A stretch of 64,000 bases of DNA from an uncultured Pelagimonas sp. (GTDB lineage Bacteria > Pseudomonadota > Alphaproteobacteria > Rhodobacterales > Rhodobacteraceae), in contig CANMPP010000003.1 in assembly GCA_947499735.1 (NCBI GenBank), positions 124,001 through 188,000 of the forward strand, read 5' to 3'. The notes beneath the pieces are model-generated. The model was given only the letters and a program-made list of their open reading frames with translations. It was not told the DNA's origin and did no database searches. This document shows, piece after piece, positions 8,304 to 18,217 of this stretch. A program made the translations under genes and the position numbers. The first letter of the stretch is position 1, and each line of letters starts with the position of its first letter.

Positions 8304-9743
8304 ATGGCCAAGCAGCCCATGTTGAAATTTGTGTCGATTGACCGCGATATGCCGTCCAAACGCGAAGCGGTGAATCGCAAAGAAGACTATCAAGAAATCT
8401 ACGCAGAGTTTGCGGCGGCCAAAGCGGAAGAGCAGGCAAGCCGGTGTTCGCAATGCGGTGTGCCGTATTGCCAATCTCATTGTCCGTTGAACAATAATAT
8501 TCCAGATTGGCTGCGCCTGACGGCGGCGGGTCGGTTGGAAGAGGCCTATCAGGTCAGTCAGGCGACAAACACTTTCCCTGAAATCTGTGGCCGTATTTGT
8601 CCGCAGGATCGTTTGTGCGAAGGCAATTGTGTGATCGAGCAATCCGGCCACGGTACAGTGACCATTGGTGCGGTCGAGAAATACGTGACGGATACTGCTT
8701 GGGAAAAAGGTTGGGTTCAGCCGATTGTGCCCTCTGTTGAACGCAGTGAAAGCGTTGCCATTATTGGTGCTGGACCGGGCGGATTGGCGGCGGCGGATGT
8801 GCTGCGCCGTGCGGGTTTGCAGATCACGATTTATGATCGCTACGACCGCGCAGGTGGCTTGCTGACCTATGGTATTCCGGGATTTAAGCTGGAAAAAGAT
8901 GTGGTGATGCGCCGTAACAAACAGCTGGAAGAGGCTGGTGTCACCTTTGTGATGAATTGCGATGTTGGCACAGACATAACCTTTGAAGAAATCCGCGAAA
9001 AACATGACGCTGTGATCATCGCGACGGGTGTTTATAAATCCCGTGATTTGCGTGGACCGGGTGCCGGTGCGTCTGGCATCGTTAAGGCGATCGATTATTT
9101 GACGGCCAACAACCGTGTAAATAATTTTGGGGACACCGTTGCAGAATTTGACAGCGGCGAACTGAACGCTGCGGGCAAAAAAGTTGTCGTGATCGGCGGT
9201 GGTGATACCGCGATGGATTGCGTGCGTACGGCCATCCGTCAGGGCGCGGACAGCGTCAAATGCCTGTATCGTCGGGACAAAGCGAATATGCCGGGATCAC
9301 AACGCGAGACGCAAAACGCCGAAGAAGAGGGCGTGGTCTTTGAATGGCTGACCGCGCCTGTCGGGTTCAAGGGCGATGCGGTCAGCAGCGTTGTTGTGCA
9401 AAAGATGCGTCTTGGTCTGCCCGATGCGTCAGGTCGCCAAAGCCCCGAAGTGATCGAAGGGTCCGATTATGACGAACCTGCGGACCTTGTGATCAAGGCG
9501 CTGGGATTTGAACCAGAAGACCTGCCAACGCTTTGGGATACGCCCGAGTTGGAAGTCACACGTTGGGGTACTGTAAAGGCCGAATTCACCAGCGGTCGCA
9601 CGGCCTTGCCCGGTGTTTATGCCGTGGGTGATATCGTGCGTGGCGCGTCCCTGGTGGTTTGGGCCATTCGTGACGGTCGCGATTGTGCTGAAGCGGTTCT
9701 GGCGGATCTGGCAACAGCCGCTGCAACCGTTGCTGCTGAGTGA
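8304..9743 (+). CDS. gltD: Glutamate synthase (NADPH) small subunit
   Basis: This 479-aa protein has the GltD layout. N-terminal cysteines (C-S-Q-C-G-V-P-Y-C, C-P, and I-C-G-R-I-C-P) ligate 4Fe-4S clusters. The FAD-binding motif is I-I-G-A-G-P-G-G-L-A-A-A and the NADPH-binding motif is V-V-I-G-G-G-D-T-A-M-D. The C-terminal Y-A-V-G-D-I-V-R-G-A-S-L motif contacts FAD. It passes electrons from NADPH to the large subunit, which converts 2-oxoglutarate and glutamine to two glutamates. The start is supported by GAGAGGAG about 10 bases upstream. gltB follows on the same strand after one intervening gene. Confidence 0.96.
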   Translation: MAKQPMLKFVSIDRDMPSKREAVNRKEDYQEIYAEFAAAKAEEQASRCSQCGVPYCQSHCPLNNNIPDWLRLTAAGRLEEAYQVSQATNTFPEICGRICPQDRLCEGNCVIEQSGHGTVTIGAVEKYVTDTAWEKGWVQPIVPSVERSESVAIIGAGPGGLAAADVLRRAGLQITIYDRYDRAGGLLTYGIPGFKLEKDVVMRRNKQLEEAGVTFVMNCDVGTDITFEEIREKHDAVIIATGVYKSRDLRGPGAGASGIVKAIDYLTANNRVNNFGDTVAEFDSGELNAAGKKVVVIGGGDTAMDCVRTAIRQGADSVKCLYRRDKANMPGSQRETQNAEEEGVVFEWLTAPVGFKGDAVSSVVVQKMRLGLPDASGRQSPEVIEGSDYDEPADLVIKALGFEPEDLPTLWDTPELEVTRWGTVKAEFTSGRTALPGVYAVGDIVRGASLVVWAIRDGRDCAEAVLADLATAAATVAAE

Positions 9744-9751
9744 GATCAGAT

Positions 9752-10180
9752 ATGAGCGAAACCAGAACCGGCCAGTGCCTTTGTGGTGCGATACGTTTCA
9801 AGGCGGTCGTGTCGCCTGACATTCAGGCGTGCCATTGCCAGCAATGTCGGCGTTGGACGGGGGGTGGTCCGCTTTATTCTGTGCGCGTCAGTGATCTGCA
9901 GCTGACTGGCGAAGAACACATCAACGCCTATCGCGCATCAGAATGGGGCGAGCGGGCCAATTGCAAACAGTGTGGGTCGGTTCTGTATTGGAAAATGCAG
10001 GGAAAGCCGCCCTCCTATGTCGCGCCGGGTCTGTTGGATGATCAAACGGGGCTCAGCGTAACCGAAGAGATCTTTACCGATTGTGGCTCCCCTTGGTCCG
10101 TTCCATTCGATGGGGCCAGCCAAAGCACCGAGGCCGAAGAACAGGCCAAGTTAGACGCCTATTTGGCGACACAAAAATAG
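9752..10180 (+). CDS. GFA/CENP-V-like zinc protein
   Basis: A 142-aa single-domain protein of the glutathione-dependent formaldehyde-activating (GFA) fold. Zinc-binding cysteines appear as C-L-C-G near residue 10, C-H-C-Q-Q-C around residue 30 and C-K-Q-C-G around residue 75. The name covers many proteins of unproven activity, so formaldehyde chemistry is not established here. ATG 9752 is chosen because the upstream in-frame GTG overlaps the gltD stop. The gene is inserted between gltD and gltB, 8 bases after gltD and 84 before gltB, and is probably co-transcribed with both. Confidence 0.85.
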   Translation: MSETRTGQCLCGAIRFKAVVSPDIQACHCQQCRRWTGGGPLYSVRVSDLQLTGEEHINAYRASEWGERANCKQCGSVLYWKMQGKPPSYVAPGLLDDQTGLSVTEEIFTDCGSPWSVPFDGASQSTEAEEQAKLDAYLATQK

Positions 10181-10264
10181 AAATCCAAACCAGCCCGGTC
10201 TGGGATGGTATTGCAACGCAGGCCGCGACCACATCGCAGAGCCACCGCAGCGAGGAGATGAAAC

Positions 10265-13200
10265 ATGACAAAATTTGACGCGAACTGGGCCAAGGCCGAA
10301 GCGGAAAAGCGCAAATGGATGTCGGAAAACGGGATGTATTCCGAAGCAGACGAGCATAGCTCATGTGGTGTGGGTCTTGTTGTGTCGATCGATGGTAAAC
10401 CGTCACGCAAGGTTGTTGAGGCCGGTATCACTGCGTTGAAAGCGATCTGGCACCGGGGGGCTGTGGATGCGGATGGCAAAACCGGTGACGGTGCGGGCAT
10501 CCATGTGGAAATCCCGGTTGCGTTCTTTCATGAAGAAATCGAACGCACAGGCCATTCGCCACGCGATGGCGAAAAACTGGCGGTGGGTCAGGTGTTTCTG
10601 CCACGCACAGATTTCGGCGCGCAGGAAACCTGCCGCACAATCGTAGAAACCGAAGTTCTGCGCATGGGCTATTATTCCTATGGCTGGCGTCACGTTCCGG
10701 TTGAGGTGTCTTGCCTTGGTGATAAAGCCAACGCAACCCGCCCTGAAATCGAACAGATCCTGATTTCCAATTCTAAAGGCGTGGATGAAGAAACGTTTGA
10801 ACGCGAGCTTTACGTCATCCGTCGTCGGATTGAAAAGGCTGCCGCTGCCGCTGGCATTGGGGAACTTTATGTTGCGTCCATGTCCTGTCGTTCGATCATT
10901 TATAAAGGCATGATGCTGGCTGAACAGGTTGCGGTATTTTACCCTGATCTTCAGGACGAACGCTTTGAAAGTGCTTTTGCGATTTATCACCAGCGTTATT
11001 CAACAAACACTTTCCCACAATGGTGGTTGGCCCAACCGTTCCGCATGTTGGCTCATAACGGCGAAATCAACACGCTGAAGGGCAATGTGAACTGGATGAA
11101 GAGCCATGAAATCCGCATGGCCTCCGGTACCTTTGGTGATTTGGCTGAAGATATCAAACCTATCATTACGGGCGGCGCATCGGATTCGGCGGCGTTGGAT
11201 GCGGTGTTTGAAGTGCTGGTGCGCGCAGGTCGTAACGCGCCTATGGCAAAAACCATGCTTGTGCCGGAAAGTTGGTCCAAGCAGGCGGTCGAGCTGCCCG
11301 AAGCATGGCGCGACATGTATTCCTATTGCAACTCGGTCATGGAACCATGGGATGGCCCCGCAGCATTGGCGATGACCGATGGTCGCTGGGTCTGCGGTGG
11401 TCTGGATCGCAATGGTTTGCGCCCAATGCGTTATGTCGTGACGGGCGATGGCCTGCTGATTGCGGGATCCGAGGCCGGCATGGTGCCCTCCGATGAAGCG
11501 GCGATTTTGGAAAAGGGGGCGCTTGGCCCGGGTCAGATGATCGCGGTCGATATGAAAGAAGGCAAATTGTTCCACGATGGTCAGATCAAGGATGCTTTGG
11601 CGTCATCGCGACCATTTGGCGACTGGGTTGGCAAAATCAATGAAGCTGACCGAGCCCTGTCAAAAGTAACTGAAGCGCCTCTGTTCGAAGGCGGCGAATT
11701 GCGTCGCCGTCAAATTGCGGCGGGCTATACGATTGAAGAACTGGAACAGGTTCTGGCGCCAATGGCCGAAGACGGCAAAGAGGCGTTGGCCTCGATGGGC
11801 GATGATACGCCACAGGCGGTTCTATCCAAGAAATATCGCCCGCTTAGCCATTTCTTCCGTCAGAACTTTAGCCAGGTGACGAACCCGCCCATCGACAGTT
11901 TGCGCGAATTCCGCGTGATGAGTCTGAAAACACGGTTCGGCAATCTGAAGAACGTGTTGGATGAAAGCAGCGCGCAAACGCAAATCATCGTTTTGGAAAG
12001 CCCCTTTGTGGGCAACCAGCAATGGGAAGAGTTGAAAAACCACTTCAAGGTCTCGTTGGCCGAGATTGATTGTACCTTCCCGGCCGGTCAGGGCGATGGT
12101 GCTTTGCGTGAAGCATTGGATCGCGTGCGCTCCGAGGCAGAAGATGCGGTGCGTTCTGGCGCTGGGCATATTCTGTTGACGGATCAAGGATCTGGCGAGG
12201 ACCGTGTGGCGATGCCAATGATCTTGGCGACCTCGGCTGTGCATGCGCATTTGACACGTCAAGGTTTGCGGACATTCTGTTCGCTAAACGTCCGTTCAGC
12301 CGAATGCATCGACCCGCATTATTTTGCGGTTCTCATTGGCTGTGGTGCGACGACTGTGAATGCTTATCTGGCCGAAGATTCCCTAGCAGATCGTATTGAT
12401 CGTGGGCTGCTGGATATCAGTTTGACAGAGGCGGTTGCGCGTTATCGCGAAGCCGTGGATGCGGGATTGTTAAAGATCATGGCGAAGATGGGGATTTCTG
12501 TCATCTCGTCTTATCGCGGTGGTCTGAATTTCGAGGCGGTTGGCCTGTCACGCGCCATGGTCAGCGAATTCTTCCCCGGTATGACATCGCGCATTTCGGG
12601 TATCGGTGTTTATGGTATCCAGAAAAAGGCAGAAGAGGTCCATTTCCAAGGCTTTGGAGGTGGCGCGGATGTTTTGCCAATCGGTGGTTTCTACAAATCG
12701 CGTAAATCTGGGGAAACGCACGCTTGGGGGGCACAGACCATGCACCTGATGCAAGCTGCCTGTGATCGTGCCAGCTTTGAAATGTGGAAAAGCTATAGTG
12801 AGGCGATCCGCTCAAACCCGCCGATCCATTTGCGGGATCTGTTGGCGATCAAGCCACTTGGCGATGCAATCCCACTGGAAGAGGTGGAAAGCATCACATC
12901 GATCCGCAAACGGTTCGTCACGCCGGGTATGTCGCTGGGCGCGTTAAGCCCTGAGGCGCATAAAACACTGAACGTGGCGATGAACCGGATTGGGGCCAAA
13001 TCTGACTCGGGCGAAGGTGGTGAAGATCCGGCGCATTTCGTGCCGGAACCCAATGGCGATAATCCATCTGCCAAGATCAAGCAGGTCGCATCGGGCCGCT
13101 TTGGCGTGACGGCGGAATACCTGAACCAATGTGAAGAGTTGGAAATCAAGGTCGCGCAAGGGGCCAAACCGGGCGAAGGTGGCCAGCTGCCGGGCATGAA

Positions 13201-14806
13201 GGTCACCGATCTGATTGCACGCTTGCGTCATTCGACCAAGGGCGTGACGCTGATCTCACCTCCGCCACATCATGATATCTATTCAATTGAGGACTTGGCC
13301 CAGCTGATTTACGATCTTAAACAGATCAACCCGCGCTGTAAGGTGACGGTGAAATTGGTGGCGTCTTCTGGTGTCGGTACAATTGCCGCAGGTGTGGCCA
13401 AGGCCGAGGCGGATGTTATCCTGATCTCAGGCCATAATGGCGGCACAGGTGCGTCCCCAGCGACCTCGATCAAATTCGCGGGCCTGCCATGGGAAATGGG
13501 TCTGACAGAAGCGCACCAAGTTCTGGCGATGAACAATCTGCGGGATCGCATCACGTTGCGGACAGATGGCGGTCTGCGCACGGGGCGTGACATCGTTATG
13601 GCCGCCATGATGGGCGCTGAAGAATATGGCATTGGTACCGCGGCCCTCATTGCGATGGGCTGCATCATGGTACGTCAGTGTCAGTCGAACACATGTCCGG
13701 TCGGCGTATGTACGCAGGACGAGGCGCTGCGCGGTAAGTTTACCGGCAATGCAGATAAGGTTGTAAACCTGATCACCTTCTACGCCCAAGAAGTGCGCGA
13801 AATCTTGGCATCTATCGGGGCGCGGTCTTTGGATGATGTGATCGGTCGTGCAGATCTGCTGTCTCAGGTCAGCCGAGGGGATGAGTATCTGGATGATCTG
13901 GATCTCAACCCGTTGCTGATCCGTGTCGATGGGTCAGACGATATCGAATATAACCGCGACCGCCCACGTAATCCTGTTCTGGATACGCTGGATGCCGAAA
14001 TCGTGCGCGATGCTGCGCGGTTCTTGGAAGATGGCGAAAAGATGCAACTGTCCTATGCGGTCATGAACACGCATCGTTCGGTCGGCACTCGGACATCCAG
14101 CCATATCGTGCAGAAATTCGGGATGCGAAATGGTCTGCAGCCAGATCACCTGCACGTAAAACTTAGTGGATCCGCTGGTCAGGCACTGGGCGCCTTTGCT
14201 GCGCCGGGTCTGAAACTAGAGGTGTCTGGCGATGCCAATGACTATGTGGGCAAGGGCCTGTCAGGCGCAACGATCGTGGTACGTCCACAGCAGGTGTCTC
14301 CGCTGGTAGCATCGGAAAATACGATCATCGGCAATACCGTGCTATATGGCGCAACAGATGGCTATCTGTTTGCGGCAGGCCGGGCGGGAGAACGGTTCGC
14401 GGTGCGAAATTCGGGTGCGAAGGTCGTGATTGAGGGCTGTGGATCCAACGGGTGTGAATACATGACCGGCGGTGTTGCTGTGATCCTTGGAACCATTGGC
14501 GCAAACTTTGGTGCCGGTATGACGGGCGGTATGGCGTATCTGTATGACCCAGACGGAAGCGCCCCAAACATGTTGAACATGGAGGGGCTTGTGACCTGTC
14601 CTATCACCCAAAGCCATTGGGAGGCTGAACTTAAGGGGCTGATTCAGCGCCATGCTGATGAGGCCCGCAGCCTAAAAGCCGCGGATATCTTGCAGCACTG
14701 GGATATTGAAAAAGGCAACTTCCTGCAGATCTGTCCGAAGGAAATGTTGGATAAAATCTCCCATCCGCTGGGCGTCGAAGATGATTTGGCGGTGCCTGCG
14801 GAATAG
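10265..14806 (+). CDS. gltB: Glutamate synthase large subunit
   Basis: The 1513-aa length is normal for GltB. A 33-residue propeptide precedes S-C-G-V-G; Cys34 would become the N-terminal nucleophile of the glutaminase domain after cleavage. A central domain and the FMN-binding synthase domain follow (G-G-T-G-A-S-P near residue 1060). The 3Fe-4S cysteine set is C-I-M-V-R-Q-C-Q-S-N-T-C-P-V-G-V-C. The C-terminal GXGXG beta-helix comes last. With GltD it forms NADPH-GOGAT in ammonium assimilation. A GGAG ribosome-binding site lies just upstream of ATG 10265. A clear terminator follows. Confidence 0.97.
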   Translation: MTKFDANWAKAEAEKRKWMSENGMYSEADEHSSCGVGLVVSIDGKPSRKVVEAGITALKAIWHRGAVDADGKTGDGAGIHVEIPVAFFHEEIERTGHSPRDGEKLAVGQVFLPRTDFGAQETCRTIVETEVLRMGYYSYGWRHVPVEVSCLGDKANATRPEIEQILISNSKGVDEETFERELYVIRRRIEKAAAAAGIGELYVASMSCRSIIYKGMMLAEQVAVFYPDLQDERFESAFAIYHQRYSTNTFPQWWLAQPFRMLAHNGEINTLKGNVNWMKSHEIRMASGTFGDLAEDIKPIITGGASDSAALDAVFEVLVRAGRNAPMAKTMLVPESWSKQAVELPEAWRDMYSYCNSVMEPWDGPAALAMTDGRWVCGGLDRNGLRPMRYVVTGDGLLIAGSEAGMVPSDEAAILEKGALGPGQMIAVDMKEGKLFHDGQIKDALASSRPFGDWVGKINEADRALSKVTEAPLFEGGELRRRQIAAGYTIEELEQVLAPMAEDGKEALASMGDDTPQAVLSKKYRPLSHFFRQNFSQVTNPPIDSLREFRVMSLKTRFGNLKNVLDESSAQTQIIVLESPFVGNQQWEELKNHFKVSLAEIDCTFPAGQGDGALREALDRVRSEAEDAVRSGAGHILLTDQGSGEDRVAMPMILATSAVHAHLTRQGLRTFCSLNVRSAECIDPHYFAVLIGCGATTVNAYLAEDSLADRIDRGLLDISLTEAVARYREAVDAGLLKIMAKMGISVISSYRGGLNFEAVGLSRAMVSEFFPGMTSRISGIGVYGIQKKAEEVHFQGFGGGADVLPIGGFYKSRKSGETHAWGAQTMHLMQAACDRASFEMWKSYSEAIRSNPPIHLRDLLAIKPLGDAIPLEEVESITSIRKRFVTPGMSLGALSPEAHKTLNVAMNRIGAKSDSGEGGEDPAHFVPEPNGDNPSAKIKQVASGRFGVTAEYLNQCEELEIKVAQGAKPGEGGQLPGMKVTDLIARLRHSTKGVTLISPPPHHDIYSIEDLAQLIYDLKQINPRCKVTVKLVASSGVGTIAAGVAKAEADVILISGHNGGTGASPATSIKFAGLPWEMGLTEAHQVLAMNNLRDRITLRTDGGLRTGRDIVMAAMMGAEEYGIGTAALIAMGCIMVRQCQSNTCPVGVCTQDEALRGKFTGNADKVVNLITFYAQEVREILASIGARSLDDVIGRADLLSQVSRGDEYLDDLDLNPLLIRVDGSDDIEYNRDRPRNPVLDTLDAEIVRDAARFLEDGEKMQLSYAVMNTHRSVGTRTSSHIVQKFGMRNGLQPDHLHVKLSGSAGQALGAFAAPGLKLEVSGDANDYVGKGLSGATIVVRPQQVSPLVASENTIIGNTVLYGATDGYLFAAGRAGERFAVRNSGAKVVIEGCGSNGCEYMTGGVAVILGTIGANFGAGMTGGMAYLYDPDGSAPNMLNMEGLVTCPITQSHWEAELKGLIQRHADEARSLKAADILQHWDIEKGNFLQICPKEMLDKISHPLGVEDDLAVPAE

Positions 14807-14831
14807 GCTCTGCAACACTTTTAAAGGATCC

Positions 14832-14860
14832 ATCCCGGGGTGTTATGCCCCGGGATTTTT
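14832..14860 (+). terminator. Rho-independent terminator of the glt operon
   Basis: ATCCCGGGG (14832-14840) pairs perfectly with CCCCGGGAT (14848-14856) over a 7-base loop, followed by a run of T. It begins 25 bases after the gltB stop. Confidence 0.85.
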
Positions 14861-14979
14861 GTTTGCGGTGAGATACCTACCAAGGTGCTCTGCACAATAT
14901 ATTGGAACATCAACGGCTTTTATTGATTCCTGACCCGAGGTAAGGCTGCGATCACAGTAGCCCGCATAGGAAACGCGAC

Positions 14980-15804
14980 ATGCATTTTGAAACGCTTCAA
15001 ATGATCAGTTTGAATGGGGAACATGCCAAACCCAATGATGATCGTTGTGGATGCACATCAAACCTTGCTTGGGTTGTGGATGGGGCCACCAATATGGGCC
15101 CGGCTGGCCTGTTGGGCGCGCAAGGCGGGGCGGCCTGGTTGGCATCCACGACAAATTCTCTATTTGCAGCGTCTAGGAAGCGTGACCTAAAATCTGCCTG
15201 CGAGACGGTTTTTGATCAAATCGAAATGTGTTTTGAGGCTGAGAGAACGCGAGATCCGATTGCAGATTGGGAAATGCCAAAAGCTGCCTTTTCTGCGGTT
15301 CAATTGTCTGACGATAAAGTCTCGATCGCTTGGGCTGCGGATTGTCCGGCTTTGTTGGCGCGCAAAGATGGTTCTGTGCAGTGGTGTACGGGCGAACCCG
15401 ATACCAGCGGCGAGGCCGCGGATGCCTTGGCGCTGGGGGCCGGAGTTGGGGCGCAACCTCTTACGGGTGCTGCATTGGATGAACGTCGGGCGCATCGCGG
15501 ACGAAGCGATCATTTTGCGCTGGGCGTACGGGCCTCCGCCGCCAAAGCGGTGACACGCTATGCAGGTTTGTCTGTTTCTGACGGGGACGAAGTCATCCTG
15601 ATGAGCGACGGGTTTGCAAGTCTGATAACGGATTATGACGTCTATTCGGCTGAGGGCTTTGCACAAGCGATCAGAGCGAAGGGCCTTGCAGAATTGGCGT
15701 CTGAGATCAGAGCGATCGAACAGGAAGACGCGGCCTGTATGCGCTATCCACGCTTCAAAGTAAGCGATGATGCAACAGCGCTATGGCTGAAAGTTGTAGG
15801 ATAA
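14980..15804 (+). CDS. PP2C-like protein phosphatase domain protein
   Basis: The 274-aa sequence matches the PP2C (PPM) layout in order. N-D-D-R near residue 20 replaces the usual E-D-R. W-V-V-D-G-A-T lies at about residues 30-36 and a W-A-A-D-C-P-A-L-L strand near 115. G-D-E-V-I-L-M-S-D-G-F is at about 205, and S-D-D-A-T-A-L-W is near the C-terminus. Acidic residues of these motifs bind two metals in the family, and most are kept, so phosphatase activity is plausible. The substrate is unknown and there is no membrane segment. AGGAAA upstream of ATG 14980 is the likely ribosome-binding site. It stands alone between the glt terminator and queF. Confidence 0.72.
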   Translation: MHFETLQMISLNGEHAKPNDDRCGCTSNLAWVVDGATNMGPAGLLGAQGGAAWLASTTNSLFAASRKRDLKSACETVFDQIEMCFEAERTRDPIADWEMPKAAFSAVQLSDDKVSIAWAADCPALLARKDGSVQWCTGEPDTSGEAADALALGAGVGAQPLTGAALDERRAHRGRSDHFALGVRASAAKAVTRYAGLSVSDGDEVILMSDGFASLITDYDVYSAEGFAQAIRAKGLAELASEIRAIEQEDAACMRYPRFKVSDDATALWLKVVG

Positions 15805-15943
15805 ACATAAGTTGTAATGCGCATGCTGGGGTTCCATTTGAGCCCAGCCATATTCAGCCTATGGACATGGACTGGACCTAACAAGGTGGATCGGATAGGC
15901 GGGTGGTCTAATCAAGGCATGATTGATGCAGGGGCGCGCAGGC

Positions 15944-16408
15944 ATGGAAGAGAACATCTACAGCAATTTGACACAGCTTGGCGGTGATACCGTTATGCCG
16001 GCCTCGCCGGAAGAGGCGGTTTTGGAAAGGGTCCAAAACCCGCAATCGGATGTGTCTTATGTGGTGCGTTTTACTGCGCCGGAATTCACGTCGCTTTGCC
16101 CAATGACGGGCCAACCTGATTTCGCGCATCTGATGATCGATTATGTGCCCGGTGACTGGCTGGTGGAAAGCAAAGCGTTGAAATTGTTCTTGGGATCATT
16201 CCGCAATCACGGTGCGTTTCACGAAGATTGCACCATTTCCATCGCCCGCCGTTTGGTAGAATTTCTAGACCCCCGCTGGTTGCGCATCGGTGGCTATTGG
16301 TACCCGCGCGGCGGGATTCCCATCGACGTATTCTGGCAAAGCGGACCAGAGCCAGAAGGCGTCTGGATCCCCGAGCAAGGTGTGCCGCCATATCGTGGGC
16401 GGGGTTAG
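15944..16408 (+). CDS. queF: NADPH-dependent preQ0 reductase QueF
   Basis: This is a single-domain (YkvM-type) QueF of 154 aa. The signature [14 protein letters not shown] has the nucleophilic cysteine that forms the thioimide with preQ0, and the acidic partner lies in [14 protein letters not shown] and the C-terminal G-G-I-P-I-D motif complete the T-fold protein. It reduces 7-cyano-7-deazaguanine to preQ1 for queuosine in tRNA. ATG 15944 is chosen over 15923 because the family starts just before this. I saw no preQ1 riboswitch in 15805-15943. Confidence 0.94.
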   Translation: MEENIYSNLTQLGGDTVMPASPEEAVLERVQNPQSDVSYVVRFTAPEFTSLCPMTGQPDFAHLMIDYVPGDWLVESKALKLFLGSFRNHGAFHEDCTISIARRLVEFLDPRWLRIGGYWYPRGGIPIDVFWQSGPEPEGVWIPEQGVPPYRGRG

Positions 16409-16450
16409 CGCGCCATCGGGGCAGACGTGTCGAGATAGCGCGCATTTTTT
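16408..16450 (+). terminator. Possible terminator after queF
   Basis: GCGCGC at 16408-16413 can pair with GCGCGC at 16438-16443, followed directly by A and six T. The stem is short and the loop is long, so this is a moderate call. The T tract also lies before the end of the convergent tautomerase gene. Confidence 0.4.
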
Positions 16451-16456
16451 AAGAGG

Positions 16457-16798
16457 CTAAAGCAAGCTCTTTAGGTATGTCGCGCGCGTCATTTCAAGAT
16501 CTTGGACTGTGATGCTGCCAACATCTGAGAGCTGATCTCTCAATGTATTAAGGATCACAGTATTTAACCGCTTTCTGGTTGGCTCGTCACGGCCGTCCAT
16601 CAACAGCAGTGTCGCATGCACGAAACTTTGCGGATCAGTTCCCATACAAAAGTAATCTATTGGCTTCGCACGAATTTTTATATCAGCTGGATCGAATGCG
16701 GGATCGTTAGAAAGTTCCGCTAAAAGGCGTTCGCAAACATTCTGGATGTCGTAAACTTCGGAAATGCCGCTGGAGAATTCAAGTGAAACATGGGGCAT
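16457..16798 (-). CDS. 5-carboxymethyl-2-hydroxymuconate isomerase-like tautomerase
   Basis: A 113-aa protein beginning M-P-H-V-S-L-E-F-S. After methionine removal the N-terminal proline would be the catalytic base, as in the CHMI/tautomerase superfamily. The rest (I-D-Y-F-C-M-G near residue 55, then T-R-K-R-L-N) fits the CHMI family. In degraders the enzyme acts in homoprotocatechuate breakdown, but no other genes of that pathway are nearby, so the true substrate is open. AAGGA upstream supports ATG 16798 over the earlier in-frame codon at 16819. Confidence 0.78.
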   Translation of the reverse strand: MPHVSLEFSSGISEVYDIQNVCERLLAELSNDPAFDPADIKIRAKPIDYFCMGTDPQSFVHATLLLMDGRDEPTRKRLNTVILNTLRDQLSDVGSITVQDLEMTRATYLKSLL

Positions 16799-16863
16799 GA
16801 CGTATCCTTTCCTTGGCAAAGATGCTGTCGATGTTTTTAATCGTCTGAGTGATTTTTCTTGGC

Positions 16864-17307
16864 TTAGGCCTCGGTATCCATCCAGATTGTCACCGGTCCG
16901 TCATTGATCAGCGACACTTTCATATCGGCTCCAAATTCGCCGGTTTGGGTGGGGATGCCTTGGTCTGCAATGGCTTTGGCAAAGTAATCATACAGCGCGC
17001 GGCCCTCGTCGGGTGGGGCGGCGGTGGAAAATCCGGGGCGGGTGCCTGATCGCGTGTCGGCGGCCAGCGTGAATTGGGACACAACCAGCGCGCTGCCAGC
17101 AATGTCGCGTACCGACTTGTTCATCTTGCCTGCATCATCTTGAAAAATGCGCAGCTTAGCGATTTTGGCAGCCAGCTTGTCGGCCTGCGCCTCTGTGTCG
17201 CCTTTCATGGCGCAGATCAGGATTAACAGGCCGGGGCCGGTTTCTCCGATAATCTGACCATCCACTTTGACCGAGGCTTCGGCAACGCGTTGCAGCAGCG
17301 TTCTCAC
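16864..17307 (-). CDS. dtd: D-aminoacyl-tRNA deacylase
   Basis: At 147 aa this matches Dtd. Conserved motifs are S-Q-F-T-L (near residue 77) and the C-terminal G-P-V-T-I-W. It hydrolyses D-aminoacyl esters from tRNA as a quality-control step in the cytoplasm. The start is a GTG at 17307 giving the standard V-R-T-L-L-Q-R-V N-terminus. That GTG overlaps the TGA of the upstream sugar-kinase gene by 4 bases, so the two are probably translationally coupled. Confidence 0.94.
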   Translation of the reverse strand: MRTLLQRVAEASVKVDGQIIGETGPGLLILICAMKGDTEAQADKLAAKIAKLRIFQDDAGKMNKSVRDIAGSALVVSQFTLAADTRSGTRPGFSTAAPPDEGRALYDYFAKAIADQGIPTQTGEFGADMKVSLINDGPVTIWMDTEA

Positions 17308-18200
17308 AATTCGTGATCCCAAGGCGGGTTTGCACCTGCGCGGGACACGGTGATCGCTGCGGCTGCGGCGCCCAATTCTGCTGCGGGTACGAAATCTTCT
17401 AGGCTGGCGTTTTTCAGCGCGTCACGCGACAAAAGATTGCTGCGGTACAGACCGGCAAGAAAACCTGCATTGAATGTGTCGCCCGCGCCAACCGTATCAA
17501 CGACCGTTGCTTTTTGTGCCGGCACACGCAATGTGCCCGCAGCAGATACAATATCAACGCCTTCTGCACCGCGTGTTAGTAAGACGGCTTTTGTCCCTGC
17601 CGCAAACAAATCTTCCAGCGCCAAACCCAGCCAATCTAAATCCTCGTCGGACACTTTGACCAGATCTGCGCGGGACAGCATTTTGGTCAGGCGGGCGCGA
17701 TAGGTGTCTTCATCCTTGATGAATGTTGGACGAATGTTTGGATCGATCATCACCGGCAGATCATGATCGCCTGTGCACAGTGCGGCATAAGCATCGGCGG
17801 CCGGTTCTGACACCAGGCTAATACCGCCAAAGAACAGTGCACTGACACCATCCAGATCGGGTAGATCTGCATCTGTGGTCATACGGCCTGCGGTGTTTTC
17901 GTCATAAAACGCGTATTGTGCGTGACCATCCGTCAGTGTCACGAAAGCCAAAGTGGTCGGTCGGTCGCTGCGTGGGGCGCGGGAATGATCCACTTTTGAG
18001 GCTGCTAATCCATCGATCAGCTGCGCGCCAAATAGATCGGTAGACAAGCCCCCGAAATAGCCCACAGGCGCACCAAGGCGACCCAAAGCGATAGAGGTGT
18101 TAAACACGGCACCGCCCGAAAGGGGCGCAAAAGCGGGTTCATCTTTGGTTGAGACACGCGGCAGCATGTCGATCAGGGCTTCGCCACTGCACAGGATCAT
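17304..18200 (-). CDS. PfkB-family sugar kinase (fructokinase-like)
   Basis: A 298-aa ribokinase-fold protein. It begins [12 protein letters not shown]. The G-G-A-V-F-N-T-S motif is near residue 33 and the C-terminal PfkB signature is [13 protein letters not shown], whose aspartate is the catalytic base. It resembles bacterial fructokinases, but substrate assignment by reading is tentative. GAGG lies 6 bases before ATG 18200, which is preferred over ATG 18212. It overlaps dtd by 4 bases downstream and lies just after the zinc-ribbon membrane protein gene upstream. Confidence 0.88.
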   Translation of the reverse strand: MILCSGEALIDMLPRVSTKDEPAFAPLSGGAVFNTSIALGRLGAPVGYFGGLSTDLFGAQLIDGLAASKVDHSRAPRSDRPTTLAFVTLTDGHAQYAFYDENTAGRMTTDADLPDLDGVSALFFGGISLVSEPAADAYAALCTGDHDLPVMIDPNIRPTFIKDEDTYRARLTKMLSRADLVKVSDEDLDWLGLALEDLFAAGTKAVLLTRGAEGVDIVSAAGTLRVPAQKATVVDTVGAGDTFNAGFLAGLYRSNLLSRDALKNASLEDFVPAAELGAAAAAITVSRAGANPPWDHEL

Positions 18201-18217
18201 ATCAGACCTCATAAATT

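Noticed and set aside
11000-11575. Minus-strand 191-codon open frame within gltB
   Set aside because: It is a shadow of the conserved gltB frame with no supported start or family.
15805-15943. Possible preQ1 riboswitch upstream of queF
   Set aside because: A short GCTGGG/CCCAGC stem is present but none of the preQ1 aptamer consensus, so no riboswitch is called.
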